The notes: generated from the sequence alone by a model not told the origin. Shown: positions 1 to 9,758, counted from the first letter of the stretch. The stretch: DNA of 64,000 nucleotides from Ureibacillus xyleni (GCF_900217795.1 NZ_OBMQ01000004.1:222121-286120); one strand, 5' to 3'. A program made the numbers and translations.

Positions 1-2376
1 GGTGGAGATCCAGATAAAATCAACCCAGCGATTCCAGTTGACCTTGTAATTGACCACTCAGTACAAGTTGACAAATACGGTAACGCATCAGCATTACAAG
101 CGAACATGGATCTTGAGTTCGAACGTAACGCAGAACGTTATAACTTCTTAAAATGGGCTCAAACTGCATATGATAACTTCCGTGCTGTACCACCTGCAAC
201 AGGTATCGTACACCAAGTTAACTTAGAATATTTAGCTCCAGTTGTTCACGTGAAAGAGAACGCTGATGGCACATTCGAAACATTCCCAGACTCAGTAGTA
301 GGTACTGACTCACATACAACTATGATCAACGGTATCGGTGTTCTTGGTTGGGGTGTTGGTGGTATCGAAGCAGAAGCAGGTATGTTAGGTCAACCTTCAT
401 ACTTCCCAATTCCAGAAGTAATCGGTGTTAAATTAACTGGTGAACTTCCAAACGGTGCTACTGCTACTGACTTAGCATTAAAAGTAACTCAAGTATTACG
501 TCAACGTGGCGTAGTTGGTAAATTCGTAGAGTTCTTCGGTCCTGGTGTATCTAACTTACCACTTGCTGACCGTGCTACAATTTCTAACATGGCTCCTGAA
601 TACGGTGCTACTTGTGGTTTCTTCGCAATTGATGAAGAATCATTAAACTACATGCGTTTAACTGGTCGTGACGAAGAGCACATCGCTGTAGTAGAAAACT
701 ACCTAAAAGCGAACAGCTTATTCTTTGATCCAGAATTAGAGCCTGTATACACAGACGTATTAGAAATTAAATTAGAAGATATAGAGCCAAACCTTTCTGG
801 TCCAAAACGTCCACAAGACTTAATTCCACTTTCAGATATGAAAGCTCGTTACCATGAAGCAGTTACTGCTCCAATGGGCGTTCAAGGTTTCGGTTTAACT
901 GAAGATGAATTCTCAAAAACATCAACAATTAAATTTGCTGATGGCGATGTAGAAATGCCTACAGGTGCAGTAGCAATCGCTGCTATTACATCTTGTACAA
1001 ATACATCTAACCCATACGTTCTTTTAGCAGCTGGTTTAGTTGCGAAAAAAGCGGTTGAAAAAGGTATCCAACCACCTGCATGGGTAAAAACTTCTTTAGC
1101 ACCAGGTTCTAAAGTAGTAACTGGTTACTTAGAAGATTCAGGTTTACAAAGCTACCTTGACCAAATCGGTTTCAACACTGTAGGTTACGGTTGTACAACT
1201 TGTATCGGTAACTCAGGTCCATTATTACCTGAAATCGAAGAAGCAATTAAAGAAAAAGACTTATTCGTAACTTCAGTTCTTTCTGGTAACCGTAACTTCG
1301 AAGGTCGTGTACACCCACTTGTAAAAGCGAACTACTTAGCTTCACCACCATTAGTAGTTGCTTATGCATTAGCTGGTACTGTAGACATCGACTTACAAAA
1401 AGATTCTTTAGGTAAAGACAAAGATGGTAACGATGTATTCTTCGCTGACATCTGGCCTTCAACTGAAGAAGTAAACGAAGTATTAAACAAAGTAGTTACT
1501 CGTGAACTATTCCAAAAAGAATACGAAACAGTATTTACTGCAAACGAAAAATGGAATGCAATTGAAACATCAACTGATTCTTTATACACATTTGATGAAA
1601 AATCAACTTACATCCAAAACCCACCATTCTTCACTGGTCTTTCTAAAGAGCCAGAAGCAATCCAAGGTCTTAACGGCTTACGTGTAATTGCTAAGTTTGG
1701 TGACTCAATTACAACTGACCACATTTCTCCAGCTGGTGCAATCGGTAAAGATACTCCAGCAGGTAAATATTTACAAGAAAACGGTGTTGCAATCCGTGAC
1801 TTCAACTCATACGGAAGCCGTCGTGGTAACCACGAAGTAATGATGCGCGGTACATTTGCAAACATCCGTATCCGTAACCAAGTTGCACCAGGTACAGAAG
1901 GTGGATTCACTACTTATTGGCCAACAGGTGAAGTAGAATACATTTACGATGCATGTATGAAATACCAAGAAAACGGAACTGGTTTAGTAGTATTAGCTGG
2001 TAACGACTACGGTATGGGATCTTCTCGTGACTGGGCAGCTAAAGGTACATTCTTATTAGGAATTAAAACAGTTATCGCACAAAGCTATGAGCGTATTCAC
2101 CGTTCTAACCTTGTAATGATGGGTGTATTACCACTTCAATTCTTACCAGGTGACAGCGCAGATTCTCTTGGCTTAACTGGTAAAGAAGAAATCTCAGTTA
2201 ACTTAACTGACGATGTAAAACCACGTGATATCTTAACTGTAACTGCTAAAGCTGAAGATGGAACAGTAAAAGAATTCCAAGCTCTTGCTCGTTTCGACTC
2301 AGAAGTAGAAGTAGACTACTACCGTCATGGCGGTATCCTACAAATGGTATTACGTAACAAAGCTCAAGAAGCATAA
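1..2376 (+). CDS. acnA: Aconitate hydratase AcnA (5' end outside window)
   Basis: Iron-sulfur enzyme of the TCA cycle that interconverts citrate and isocitrate through cis-aconitate; Bacillus homologues also bind RNA when the cluster is lost. The frame is open from base 1, so about 110 N-terminal residues are missing compared with the usual 900. The cluster cysteines are visible in SCTNTSNP (codon at 994) and [12 protein letters not shown] (codons at 1192 and 1201). The swivel domain with [14 protein letters not shown] and [13 protein letters not shown] is intact. Codon use is biased towards a few preferred codons, as in highly expressed genes. A terminator follows. Identity is essentially certain. 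Confidence 0.97.
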   Translation, partial: GGDPDKINPAIPVDLVIDHSVQVDKYGNASALQANMDLEFERNAERYNFLKWAQTAYDNFRAVPPATGIVHQVNLEYLAPVVHVKENADGTFETFPDSVVGTDSHTTMINGIGVLGWGVGGIEAEAGMLGQPSYFPIPEVIGVKLTGELPNGATATDLALKVTQVLRQRGVVGKFVEFFGPGVSNLPLADRATISNMAPEYGATCGFFAIDEESLNYMRLTGRDEEHIAVVENYLKANSLFFDPELEPVYTDVLEIKLEDIEPNLSGPKRPQDLIPLSDMKARYHEAVTAPMGVQGFGLTEDEFSKTSTIKFADGDVEMPTGAVAIAAITSCTNTSNPYVLLAAGLVAKKAVEKGIQPPAWVKTSLAPGSKVVTGYLEDSGLQSYLDQIGFNTVGYGCTTCIGNSGPLLPEIEEAIKEKDLFVTSVLSGNRNFEGRVHPLVKANYLASPPLVVAYALAGTVDIDLQKDSLGKDKDGNDVFFADIWPSTEEVNEVLNKVVTRELFQKEYETVFTANEKWNAIETSTDSLYTFDEKSTYIQNPPFFTGLSKEPEAIQGLNGLRVIAKFGDSITTDHISPAGAIGKDTPAGKYLQENGVAIRDFNSYGSRRGNHEVMMRGTFANIRIRNQVAPGTEGGFTTYWPTGEVEYIYDACMKYQENGTGLVVLAGNDYGMGSSRDWAAKGTFLLGIKTVIAQSYERIHRSNLVMMGVLPLQFLPGDSADSLGLTGKEEISVNLTDDVKPRDILTVTAKAEDGTVKEFQALARFDSEVEVDYYRHGGILQMVLRNKAQEA

Positions 2377-2378
2377 GA

Positions 2379-2480
2379 AAAGCGAAAGCGGCTCGCCTAA
2401 CTGGAGACTTTCGATAAACGTGCCCGCACGTGTAGGAGAAAGTTGAAGTTTTCGAGGAGCTAGCCACTAAGCTAGACATA
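2379..2480 (+). repeat. Structured intergenic element after acnA
   Basis: About 100 bases, much more GC-rich than the surrounding spacer, lie between the acnA stop codon and its terminator. They contain nested inverted repeats: a perfect ACGTGC-cc-GCACGT palindrome at 2418-2431 inside ACTTTC/GAAAGT arms (2407-2412 and 2438-2443). The opening AAAGCGAAAGCGGCTCG resembles, from memory, a widespread Bacillales intergenic repeat that usually follows genes. No second copy of this version is seen in the window, so calling it a repeat is inference. Confidence 0.4.
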
Positions 2481-2515
2481 AAAAGCAAGTTGACTCGTTC
2501 AACTTGCTTTTTTTT
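2481..2515 (+). terminator. Rho-independent terminator of acnA
   Basis: A 13-bp stem (AAAAGCAAGTTGA paired with TCAACTTGCTTTT) has a 5-base loop and runs into a T tract. Confidence 0.9.
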
Positions 2516-2621
2516 ATAGGCGATGTTGATAAATGCGAATGAATGTTCTATAATATTGACAAGAACATTTGTTTGGTTGTTTAACATAGCCTTTTTATAT
2601 ATAAACTCGTAGTAGGAACCC

Positions 2622-2690
2622 TTTACATAAATTACATTATTTTTACATCAAATCATTAGTCATTTACATAGCTTTCTAGTAAAATAGTTA
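2622..2690 (+). promoter_or_regulatory. Candidate Pho box and promoter of the SLH 5'-nucleotidase
   Basis: TTTACA or ATTACA hexamers start at 2622, 2631, 2642 and 2663, close to multiples of 11 bp, on the coding strand. This matches the TT(A/C/T)ACA direct repeats bound by PhoP in Bacillus. The hexamer at 2663-2668 could also serve as the -35, with TAGTTA (2685-2690) as a weak -10 at 16-bp spacing. Control of a secreted 5'-nucleotidase by phosphate starvation would make sense. The assignment rests on motif spacing only. Confidence 0.45.
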
Positions 2691-2737
2691 GTAGATTATG
2701 AATCTCATAATATTCAGATAACGGAGGGTTAATTTAT

Positions 2738-4981
2738 ATGACTTTAAAACGTAAGAAGTTATTTACTGCAACTACTGCCACTACATTAGTTGCTTCAGCT
2801 CTTTTAGTAACACCAACATTTGCAGCAACTACTTTCAAAGATGTCCCATCCACACATTCACTATTTGAAGAAATTTCTTTACTTGCATCTCAAGGTGTTA
2901 TTACTGGTTACCCAGATGGCACGTTCAAGCCAGGTGCTGCACTTACTCGTGGACAAGCAGCAAAAATCATAGCGAATGTTTTAAAATTGGATGTGAAAAA
3001 CGTAACAAATCCAAATTTTGCAGACGTTCCACCATCACACCAATATTACGGTCCGATTGCCGCATTAGCACAAGCGAACATTATCAACGGCTATGATGAC
3101 CAAACATTTAAAGTGAATGAAACGATTTCACGTGGACAAGTTGCGAAAATTATTGCCCTTGCCCTCAAATTAGAACCAAAAAATAATGATGCACTTCCGT
3201 TTACTGATGTTTCTAAAGAAGACACACCTTTTGTCAAAGCGTTATTAGACCATGGCATCACAAATGCTACAGGCACTACATTCGGAGCAAACGAAGCGAT
3301 CACACGTGGTCAGGCGGCAGCATTTATTGTTCGTGCATTAAATGTTTTTGCAAATCCAACGCCACAACCTCAGCCGGAGCCACAACCAGAACCAGTAGAA
3401 AAGGATTTTGAATTAACAATTCTTCACAGCAACGATACACATGCTCGTGCTGAAAATGCGCCAAAACGTGCTGCAGCTGTAAAAGAATTGCGTGCAGAAA
3501 ATCCGAACTCACTGTTACTTGATGCAGGGGACGTATTCAGTGGCACGCTTTATTTCAATGAGTTCCAAGGTGAGGCAGACTTAAAATTCATGAACTACAT
3601 GGGGTATGACCTAATGACATTTGGGAACCATGAGTTTGATTTAGGTTCTAGCGCTGAAGGACACAAAGCATTAGCGGACTTCATAAAAGCAGCGGAATTT
3701 TCATTTGTTTCTGCAAACGTAGATTTCTCAGGTGATGACAAATTCACAGGATTATTCAATGACCTAACATCAAGTGAACCAGAAAAAGGGAAAATTTATT
3801 CTGGCATCGTAAAAGAAATCGATGGTGAGAAAGTTGGTATTTTTGGTTTAACAACTGCTGAAACGGCTGACATCTCTTCACCTGGTAAAGTGAAATTCGA
3901 AAACTATATTGAAGAAGCGAATAAAGCCGTAAAAGCATTTGAAGACTTAGGCGTTGATAAAATTATCGCACTAACGCATATCGGTTATGATGATACAGCG
4001 GCAATTGATAACGATTTAGAATTAGCAAAAGCGGTTGAAGGCATTGACGTGATTGTTGGTGGTCATAGTCATACGAAACTTGATGAACCTGTTGTTGTGG
4101 ATAAAAACGCAAAAGGTGAAGAAAAAGACGCGACAATTATCGTTCAAGCTTACCAATATAGCGATTTCTTAGGCACACTAGACGTTGCATTTGATGAAAA
4201 GGGCGTTGTGGTTGAATACGCTGGAAAGTTAATTGAACTAGGGAAGTATACAGATGACCCAGGCGCATTAGAAATTTTAAAACCGTATAAAGAAAAAGTA
4301 GATGCTGTTCAAAATGAAGAAATTGGTGCAACAGCTACGGAAAGTCTAGCAAACCCACGCGTTACAGATGAAGGCAACAAAGACGGCTTGAGTGTTCGCA
4401 AAAATGAAACTGCTCTTGGAAACTACATTACAGATGGCATGCTAGCAAAAGCGAAAAACTACACGAAAAAAGAAGTGATCATGGCGTTCCAAAACGGTGG
4501 AGGAATTCGTTCAAACATCGGACAAGGACCAATTACAGTTGGCGAAGTAATCTCGGTTCTGCCATTTGGTAATACATTAGCATTGATGGATGTGACAGGT
4601 GCCGAGTTAAAAGCAGCATTTGAAGTATCAGTTGGCAAATACCCTGAAGAAAACGGGGGCTTCTTACACGTTTCAAAAGGAACAAAAATTGAATTTGACT
4701 CTTCAAAACCAGCCGGAAGTCGCGTTGTCAACATTACGTATAAAGACGCGGGTGGAAACGATGTTGCCATTGAAGACGGAAAAACGTACACAGTAGCAAC
4801 AAATGCCTTCACTGCAAAAGGTGGAGATGGCTATGACATGTTTGCGGCTGCATATGCAAATGGCAAAGTAACAGATCTTGGCCTTTCCGATTGGGAAAAC
4901 TTGAGAGATCATTTAAAATCATTAAAAGAAGTGAAACCAGCAACAGAAGGCCGAATTGTAGACGTTGCCGCACAAAAATAA
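2738..4981 (+). CDS. SLH-anchored bifunctional 5'-nucleotidase/metallophosphatase
   Basis: Secreted wall-bound enzyme predicted to remove phosphate from extracellular nucleotides. Residues 1-29 form a Sec signal peptide ending TFAA. Three SLH domains (about 34-80, 94-140 and 156-200) should bind pyruvylated wall polymer. A Pro/Gln/Glu linker follows, then a calcineurin-like metallophosphatase with metal motifs HSNDTH, DAGDVFSG, GNHEFD and GGHSHT. The C-terminal 5'-nucleotidase domain carries FQNGGGIRSN and LPFGNTL. The start has a strong GGAGGG site. SLH modules at the N-terminus, directly after the signal peptide, are common in this group. Family assignment is firm; the natural substrate is not known. 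Confidence 0.93.
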   Translation: MTLKRKKLFTATTATTLVASALLVTPTFAATTFKDVPSTHSLFEEISLLASQGVITGYPDGTFKPGAALTRGQAAKIIANVLKLDVKNVTNPNFADVPPSHQYYGPIAALAQANIINGYDDQTFKVNETISRGQVAKIIALALKLEPKNNDALPFTDVSKEDTPFVKALLDHGITNATGTTFGANEAITRGQAAAFIVRALNVFANPTPQPQPEPQPEPVEKDFELTILHSNDTHARAENAPKRAAAVKELRAENPNSLLLDAGDVFSGTLYFNEFQGEADLKFMNYMGYDLMTFGNHEFDLGSSAEGHKALADFIKAAEFSFVSANVDFSGDDKFTGLFNDLTSSEPEKGKIYSGIVKEIDGEKVGIFGLTTAETADISSPGKVKFENYIEEANKAVKAFEDLGVDKIIALTHIGYDDTAAIDNDLELAKAVEGIDVIVGGHSHTKLDEPVVVDKNAKGEEKDATIIVQAYQYSDFLGTLDVAFDEKGVVVEYAGKLIELGKYTDDPGALEILKPYKEKVDAVQNEEIGATATESLANPRVTDEGNKDGLSVRKNETALGNYITDGMLAKAKNYTKKEVIMAFQNGGGIRSNIGQGPITVGEVISVLPFGNTLALMDVTGAELKAAFEVSVGKYPEENGGFLHVSKGTKIEFDSSKPAGSRVVNITYKDAGGNDVAIEDGKTYTVATNAFTAKGGDGYDMFAAAYANGKVTDLGLSDWENLRDHLKSLKEVKPATEGRIVDVAAQK

Positions 4982-4989
4982 ATAACATT

Positions 4990-5021
4990 ACGGATTTACG
5001 TATTTGCGTAAGTCCGTTTTT
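4990..5021 (+). terminator. Terminator of the SLH 5'-nucleotidase
   Basis: An 11-bp stem (ACGGATTTACG with CGTAAGTCCGT, one G-T pair) is followed by a short T tract. Confidence 0.85.
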
Positions 5022-5172
5022 ATGTCTGTTTTTTGTAATTGTCATAAAAAGTTCAATGACTATTGTAAACATTTCAAAATTTTGTTGAAATTAATACATA
5101 CTGTTAATAAAATAGTAGACATATATATTTATTAATAACTACTAATATCATTAGAAAATAATAGGAGGATTC

Positions 5173-5442
5173 ATGAAAAAAAGATATAGTATTTTAGCAA
5201 AGATTCGAGACGGGCGATACTTTTACTTGAATTTTAATGATCCACAAATACTTGATTGTTTAAAACAAGTTCCTCCTCCTCAAGGTTTATTAGCAATCGC
5301 TCAATGGCCACTCTTCACCCATGCCGAAATTGAGTTTTTTGTAGAATTAATTAACGGAAATATCAGCTACTACCATTTAAAAGATCGAACAACAGACATC
5401 CGAGAAACGGTTTTCTTTGATACAACAGAATTAGATTATTAG
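5173..5442 (+). CDS. Small protein of unknown function (89 aa)
   Basis: Not recognised. It has a good AGGAGG ribosome binding site five bases before the ATG and its own terminator, so it is very likely a real single-gene unit. The product is soluble, with no signal peptide or membrane segment. It holds a PPPQG turn near residue 36 and many aromatic residues in its second half. Neighbours give no clue. Confidence 0.7.
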   Translation: MKKRYSILAKIRDGRYFYLNFNDPQILDCLKQVPPPQGLLAIAQWPLFTHAEIEFFVELINGNISYYHLKDRTTDIRETVFFDTTELDY

Positions 5443-5445
5443 CAA

Positions 5446-5477
5446 ACCAAAAGTCTTTATGGGCTTTTGGTTTTTTA
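5446..5477 (+). terminator. Terminator of the 89-aa gene
   Basis: ACCAAAAG pairs with CTTTTGGT across a 10-base loop, followed by TTTTTT. Confidence 0.85.
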
Positions 5478-5785
5478 TGTTGGTATTTATTTGCTGGGGA
5501 AATGAATAAAATACGCGCCTATTATCGTGATGAAGACGAAAATTAATTGTTGTTAGCAAGAAAAGTGGAGGTCATCTAACTTATAAAAGCGAAAAAATGT
5601 TGTAATTACAAGAAAAATAGTATTCAGTAAAACAGCTATTCATTATACTTAGAAGACAAAAATTATCGGGAGAGATTATAAAAAATGCATTTATTTCATC
5701 TTTGAAAGTCACTACGCTCAAATTTTCGTTATAGTTTTGTCGTTCATCAAGAACATGCATGAACTAGAGTGGGGGGAACCGCAAC
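5478..5785. other. Gene-free spacer between convergent units
   Basis: About 300 AT-rich bases with no convincing coding sequence. The longest candidate is a 14-codon frame beginning ATGAATAAAATACGC near 5502 with no good ribosome binding site. Nothing else is recognised. Confidence 0.5.
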
Positions 5786-5814
5786 AAAAAATGACGACCC
5801 AAGATTGAGTCGCC
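5786..5814 (-). terminator. Terminator of the 97-aa/155-aa unit (minus strand)
   Basis: Read on the minus strand, GGCGACTCAA pairs with TTGGGTCGTC (two wobble positions) and runs into TTTTTT. Confidence 0.8.
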
Positions 5815-5829
5815 ATCCGCCATCCATAA

Positions 5830-6123
5830 TTAAAATTCGATTTTTGCAATAATGCCTTCTTCATCGTGTAAATCTAACACGATTCTAGCAGAAAGGGAGT
5901 CGCGATGAAGTTGTTCATCAATATATAGGCGAATTGCCGTAATAAAATTTACTGTGTTATAAAGATCCATTTGTCCGTTTACATAAGCCTCGGCCGTAAA
6001 ACCCGCGTCGTCATCATACATTAACTCGACTTCTACTTCCTGAGGTTGTACGTTTTTAAACTTTGCATGGAACAAGCAAAGTGCGTTGATTACTTCTTGT
6101 TCGGATAAAATTAATTTCTCCAA
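5830..6123 (-). CDS. YxcD-like DUF2653 family protein
   Basis: A 97-residue soluble protein with the profile of the Bacillus YxcD/DUF2653 family: an N-terminal LSEQEVINALCLF helix, then VEVELMYDDDAGFTAEAYV. No biochemical role is established for the family. The start overlaps the end of the upstream gene by 13 bp, so the two are translationally coupled. The shared terminator lies just downstream. Identification is by remembered family pattern. Confidence 0.7.
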   Translation of the reverse strand: MEKLILSEQEVINALCLFHAKFKNVQPQEVEVELMYDDDAGFTAEAYVNGQMDLYNTVNFITAIRLYIDEQLHRDSLSARIVLDLHDEEGIIAKIEF

Positions 6124-6575
6124 TGATCTGTTACCTCTTTATCTTTTTTGCGCTTCATCATTTGGTAAATTTTCATACATAAGAACACAATGAAAATAAT
6201 GGCAGCTGCGTTAATGGCAAAACCTAAAATATTTCCAAGTAAGCCCATGTCTGCGAATAAGCTACCGAATAGTAAGCCAGCTAGCCCACCGATGAATAAT
6301 CCTCGCATTAACCCGCCAGAGAAAAATCCACCTTTTTTTGCTGTTGTTGCTGTGCCCGTCGTATTTTTATTTGTTGTCGTTGCTTTGTTTACGTTTGTTC
6401 CTGCATCGTTGTCTTTGATATTATTATTGTTCGTACCTGGGTTAGAATTATAGCTTTTTTTACCAGATTTGTACTTTTTTGCTTCCACCGTTTGAACGTC
6501 ATCTTGAAGAATAACCGTTCCGACACTTGTGAATGCTAGAGTAAAGGCTAACAATATTGCTGATACTATTTTCAT
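6111..6575 (-). CDS. Secreted or membrane glycine-rich small protein
   Basis: A hydrophobic N-terminus (residues 1-19) looks like a signal peptide. A low-complexity Asn/Thr/Lys linker follows, then a Gly-rich GGLMRGLFIGGLAGLL segment, a second hydrophobic helix, and a basic tail (MMKRKKDKE). This layout resembles the N-terminal part of bacterial Tim44-like membrane proteins without the Tim44 domain; that is inference. The ATG at 6575 is preferred over one nine codons upstream because GGAGG lies nine bases before it. It is first gene of a two-gene operon with the DUF2653 protein. Confidence 0.65.
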   Translation of the reverse strand: MKIVSAILLAFTLAFTSVGTVILQDDVQTVEAKKYKSGKKSYNSNPGTNNNNIKDNDAGTNVNKATTTNKNTTGTATTAKKGGFFSGGLMRGLFIGGLAGLLFGSLFADMGLLGNILGFAINAAAIIFIVFLCMKIYQMMKRKKDKEVTDHWRN

Positions 6576-6726
6576 TAATAAAATCCTCCATCCTATACAC
6601 ACTTCTATAATTATAACAAAATATTATGCTTAAAAAAAATAAATACTCTAACATTATTATGAATAATTATATAAATTCGATTCAGTGATAAATATTCCAA
6701 TTCTCTAGAGTGAAAGGGTGAAAAGA

Positions 6727-6990
6727 TTGCAAGATCCCCGTTTTAAAGTAGCAAATCGAGAAGCACTCATCGGCATCGCTTTAGTGCTAATCAATTTTGC
6801 CATTTGGTTTGGGTTTGCTTATGGATTAGGTTCAAAAGACCCGGCTGAATATTCGTATATCTTTGGATTTCCAGCATGGTTTTTCTACAGTTGTTTTGCC
6901 GGAACGATTTTCATGATTGTTCTTATTTGGATAACAATAAAATTATTTTTTAAAAATATCCCATTTGATGATGGGGGAGAAGAACAATGA
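6727..6990 (+). CDS. YhdT-like DUF997 membrane protein next to panF
   Basis: A short protein with two transmembrane helices (about residues 11-33 and 46-70) of the YhdT/DUF997 type, which is usually encoded immediately before the sodium/pantothenate symporter. The TTG at 6727 is chosen because AAGGGTG lies six bases upstream; a GTG three codons earlier is possible. The stop overlaps the panF start in ATGA, so the two are translationally coupled and may form a complex. Function beyond this association is not established. Confidence 0.8.
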   Translation: MQDPRFKVANREALIGIALVLINFAIWFGFAYGLGSKDPAEYSYIFGFPAWFFYSCFAGTIFMIVLIWITIKLFFKNIPFDDGGEEQ

Positions 6991-8417
6991 TTCAGTGGCA
7001 AGTGATTATTCCCCTCATCCTATTTTTAATCATTATTTTTGCAATTGGGTTTTGGGCAAATAAACAAGTACGACAATCTGATTCTTTTTTACAAGAATAT
7101 TTTCTCGGTGGGCGTGAAATGGGTGGATTTTTACTCGCCATGACGATGATGGCAACATACGGAAGTGCATCTAGTTTTATCGGGGGACCCGGTGTTGCTT
7201 ATAACCTTGGTTTAGGATGGGTGTTGCTGGCGATGGCACAACTTCCGGCAGGGTATTTCGTCTTAATGGTTTTAGGGAAAAAGTTTGCCATCATTTCTCG
7301 TCGATATGAAGCAATCACGTTAATTGATTTTCTAAAAAAACGTTATGAAAGTAATGTCGTCATTATCCTATCTGCAATTAGCATCATCGTATTTTTATTT
7401 GCAAGTATGACAGCACAATGGGTTGGGGGAGCTCGGTTAATCGAATCGTTAACGGGGCTGCATTATCCGGTGGCATTAATTATTTTTGCCGTAACTGTGT
7501 TAGTTTATGTTACAATTGGCGGTTTTCGTGCGGTTGCGTTAACGGATGCGATGCAAGGCTCTGTTATGATTGTCGGGACAATCATCCTTTTAATCGGTAC
7601 CATTATCGCAGGTGGAGGAATTGAAAATATTATGACTTCATTAGCTACTGAAAATCCAAAAATGTTAACCCCATTTGGATCAGACGGGTCACTAACACCT
7701 TTATATGTTTCCACTTTTTGGATTCTAATTGGCTTAGGGGTAGTTGGATTGCCTCAAATTGCAGTGCGGGCAATGAGTTATAAAAATTCCCAAAGCTTAC
7801 ATCGGGCGATTCTTATTGGCACGATTGGGATTGGGACCATCATGTTTGGCATGCATTTAATCGGTGTGTTAGCAAGACCAGTATTACCAGGCATTGAGGT
7901 TGGGGATAAGGTGATGCCGCTATTAACATTAGAAGTGTTGCCACCGATTCTAGCTGGCATTGTGTTAGCTGCTCCAATGGCGGCCATTATGTCGACAGTG
8001 AATGCTTTACTCATTTTAGTCAGTTCAACATTTGTGAAAGATATTTACTTACATTTTATCAATCCGAACGCTGCAGAAGGGCAAATTAAATCGCGAAGTT
8101 TTTGGGTGACGACAATTATTGGGTTAGCGGTTGTCTTATTTGCTTTAAACCCCCCCGAATTTTTAATATGGCTCAATTTATTTGCCTTTGGAGGGTTAGA
8201 GTCAGCATTTCTATGGTCCATCGTTTTAGGGTTGTATTGGAAAAGGGCGAACAAATATGGGGCAATTGCATCGATGATAAGTGGGCTCACGTTATATATT
8301 TTGATTGATCGGCTTTCCCCACATATTTTTGGCATGCATACGGTGACAATTCCTATTTTACTATCGTTTGTTGTGTTTGTTGGGGTGAGTTTGGCAACAG
8401 AAAGAAGGACTAGTTAA
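6987..8417 (+). CDS. panF: Sodium/pantothenate symporter PanF
   Basis: Sodium:solute symporter family protein that imports pantothenate, the vitamin precursor of coenzyme A. It has 476 residues, typical of the family, and about 13 membrane segments. Recognisable PanF stretches are EYFLGGREMGGFLLAMT, ATYGSASSFIGGPG and the SSF core GGFRAVALTDAMQG. It overlaps the YhdT-like gene by four bases. No riboswitch or regulator is evident nearby. Confidence 0.92.
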   Translation: MIQWQVIIPLILFLIIIFAIGFWANKQVRQSDSFLQEYFLGGREMGGFLLAMTMMATYGSASSFIGGPGVAYNLGLGWVLLAMAQLPAGYFVLMVLGKKFAIISRRYEAITLIDFLKKRYESNVVIILSAISIIVFLFASMTAQWVGGARLIESLTGLHYPVALIIFAVTVLVYVTIGGFRAVALTDAMQGSVMIVGTIILLIGTIIAGGGIENIMTSLATENPKMLTPFGSDGSLTPLYVSTFWILIGLGVVGLPQIAVRAMSYKNSQSLHRAILIGTIGIGTIMFGMHLIGVLARPVLPGIEVGDKVMPLLTLEVLPPILAGIVLAAPMAAIMSTVNALLILVSSTFVKDIYLHFINPNAAEGQIKSRSFWVTTIIGLAVVLFALNPPEFLIWLNLFAFGGLESAFLWSIVLGLYWKRANKYGAIASMISGLTLYILIDRLSPHIFGMHTVTIPILLSFVVFVGVSLATERRTS

Positions 8418-8507
8418 TTATCTTAATTTTCATTATAATAGAGATAGTGAAATTAGGGATTTTCTAGAAAGAAATGACCAAAAGTGAAAAAGGGGGGTCA
8501 TTTCAAA

Positions 8508-9086
8508 ATGACAAACAATGCAACAAAACAATATAATGGAATAATTTTATTAACAGGGTATTTACAGCGCTTATTCGTCGCAGAAACAATTTACGAGCGA
8601 ATTGGCGAACATTATGATCCCGAGCGAATGGCTATCATTCACAATCTATTGGATGAAACGTACAAAGTTTTACCAGTGTTTGAACAAACTCATACGCTTA
8701 CGGAAACGCAAAAAGTTCAACTTCAAGTGATTACCGAACAAGTGGAACAATTAATGCAAAGCTATTTTAAACCAATGGCTGTTTCGTTTAATTATAAACT
8801 GGCGATTGTGGGCTCGTCCCTTTACGCTGAACAAAAGGTGAATGCCGGCATTATTCGATTAGGCGAAGTGTTTAAAGTGGAAGTAAACAGAGATTTCCAT
8901 CAAAGAGTGAAGTTTTATGAGCAACGGACAAAAATGATTGACTATTTGGTAGGGATGTTGCATCAAAAGAAAGAAATTGAAGAACAATTTATGAAGCCAG
9001 TCGATCCTTGGTTTGACGATGTGATGAGAAATAAGGATTACATCTTATCGGATATGAAACAAATTGGGGAATTAATCGAGTTTTAG
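8508..9086 (+). CDS. Conserved soluble protein of unknown function (192 aa)
   Basis: Not recognised. Mainly helical, with no signal peptide or membrane segment. The N-terminal half carries LTGYLQRLFVAETIYERIGEHY and the C-terminal half a charged coiled-coil-like stretch. The ATG at 8508 is preferred over a GTG eight codons upstream because AAAGGGGGG lies about ten bases before it. It forms its own unit, with a terminator just past the stop. Confidence 0.72.
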   Translation: MTNNATKQYNGIILLTGYLQRLFVAETIYERIGEHYDPERMAIIHNLLDETYKVLPVFEQTHTLTETQKVQLQVITEQVEQLMQSYFKPMAVSFNYKLAIVGSSLYAEQKVNAGIIRLGEVFKVEVNRDFHQRVKFYEQRTKMIDYLVGMLHQKKEIEEQFMKPVDPWFDDVMRNKDYILSDMKQIGELIEF

Positions 9087-9114
9087 TACGGGGAGCAATC
9101 CTCGTACTTTTTTT
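9085..9114 (+). terminator. Terminator of the 192-aa gene
   Basis: AGTACGGGG pairs with CCTCGTACT (one mismatch) before seven Ts, starting at the stop codon. Confidence 0.85.
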
Positions 9115-9118
9115 GTAG

Positions 9119-9150
9119 CGAAAAAATGCTCCCTATATTAAGAGAGCATT
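9119..9150 (-). terminator. Terminator of the GIY-YIG gene (minus strand)
   Basis: On the minus strand AATGCTCTCT pairs with AGGGAGCATT, followed by a T run. Confidence 0.85.
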
Positions 9151-9159
9151 GACGTTATA

Positions 9160-9531
9160 TTAATAAAATACTTTGTCCACGTTATACTTCGCTTTAAATT
9201 GGTTAATCGCGTACGTTTCGTAAATTTCACGTTCCATTGCGTCTTCCACTTCGTACACCTCGATTTTGTAAATTTCATCTCGATGATTTTTCATTGGCGA
9301 CACATTATCTTCAAAATGTTTTTTAATACGTTGGCGAATTTTACGGGCTTTTCCGACAAATAACACTTCATTGGCTTTATTGTAAAATAAGAAAATCCCA
9401 CCTTTATCACGCGTGATTTTATGAAAGTCAATAAATCCAAAGTAAGGGGTAATTGGAACATCGCCCTCTTTTAGTTCTTGCTGTCTTTGATAAATGACCA
9501 CATTCGGTTTTGGCATTTCAATTTTAATCAA
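9160..9531 (-). CDS. GIY-YIG-type nuclease domain protein
   Basis: A 123-residue protein made almost entirely of a UvrC-like GIY-YIG domain: GGIFLFYNKANEVLFVGKA, with GIF and LFVG in the GIY and YIG positions, then the RKIRQRIKKHF helix. The family cuts DNA; the substrate of this stand-alone version is unknown. The start is TTG at 9531 with AAGGACG upstream. It is convergent with the preceding gene and monocistronic. Confidence 0.8.
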   Translation of the reverse strand: MIKIEMPKPNVVIYQRQQELKEGDVPITPYFGFIDFHKITRDKGGIFLFYNKANEVLFVGKARKIRQRIKKHFEDNVSPMKNHRDEIYKIEVYEVEDAMEREIYETYAINQFKAKYNVDKVFY

Positions 9532-9691
9532 CTACATTCACGTCCTTCATTTGTATAGAGTTCCATGCTACCATATTTACCAATGAATTGCTATAGTTCT
9601 ACGATTTGCATGATAGAGCAAATTTTCTATTAGTATCAACAGAATTCGTAAATATTATCCGAGAAGCCGCTTTTGGGATGGAAGGAATTTG

Positions 9692-9721
9692 TTGACAATT
9701 TATTTCGTAAATTAGTATTAT
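9692..9721 (+). promoter_or_regulatory. Sigma-A promoter of the double-HTH TetR regulator
   Basis: A perfect TTGACA -35 (9692-9697) and TATTAT -10 (9716-9721) are separated by 18 bp, ahead of the regulator gene. Confidence 0.7.
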
Positions 9722-9733
9722 ATAAACATCCTA

Positions 9734-9758
9734 CAAAGTATGTTTATGTAATACTTTG
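9734..9758 (+). promoter_or_regulatory. Candidate TetR-type operator (perfect inverted repeat)
   Basis: CAAAGTAT (9734-9741) and ATACTTTG (9751-9758) form a perfect inverted repeat with a 9-base centre, just downstream of the -10. A second, overlapping imperfect repeat (TATAAACAT at 9721-9729 with ATGTTTATG at 9740-9748) lies in the same region. Position and symmetry fit autorepression by the gene that follows. Confidence 0.55.

Noticed and set aside
1247..1910. Three reading frames of 71-100 codons opposite aconitase
   Set aside because: They lie wholly inside acnA on the other strand and reflect its codon bias.
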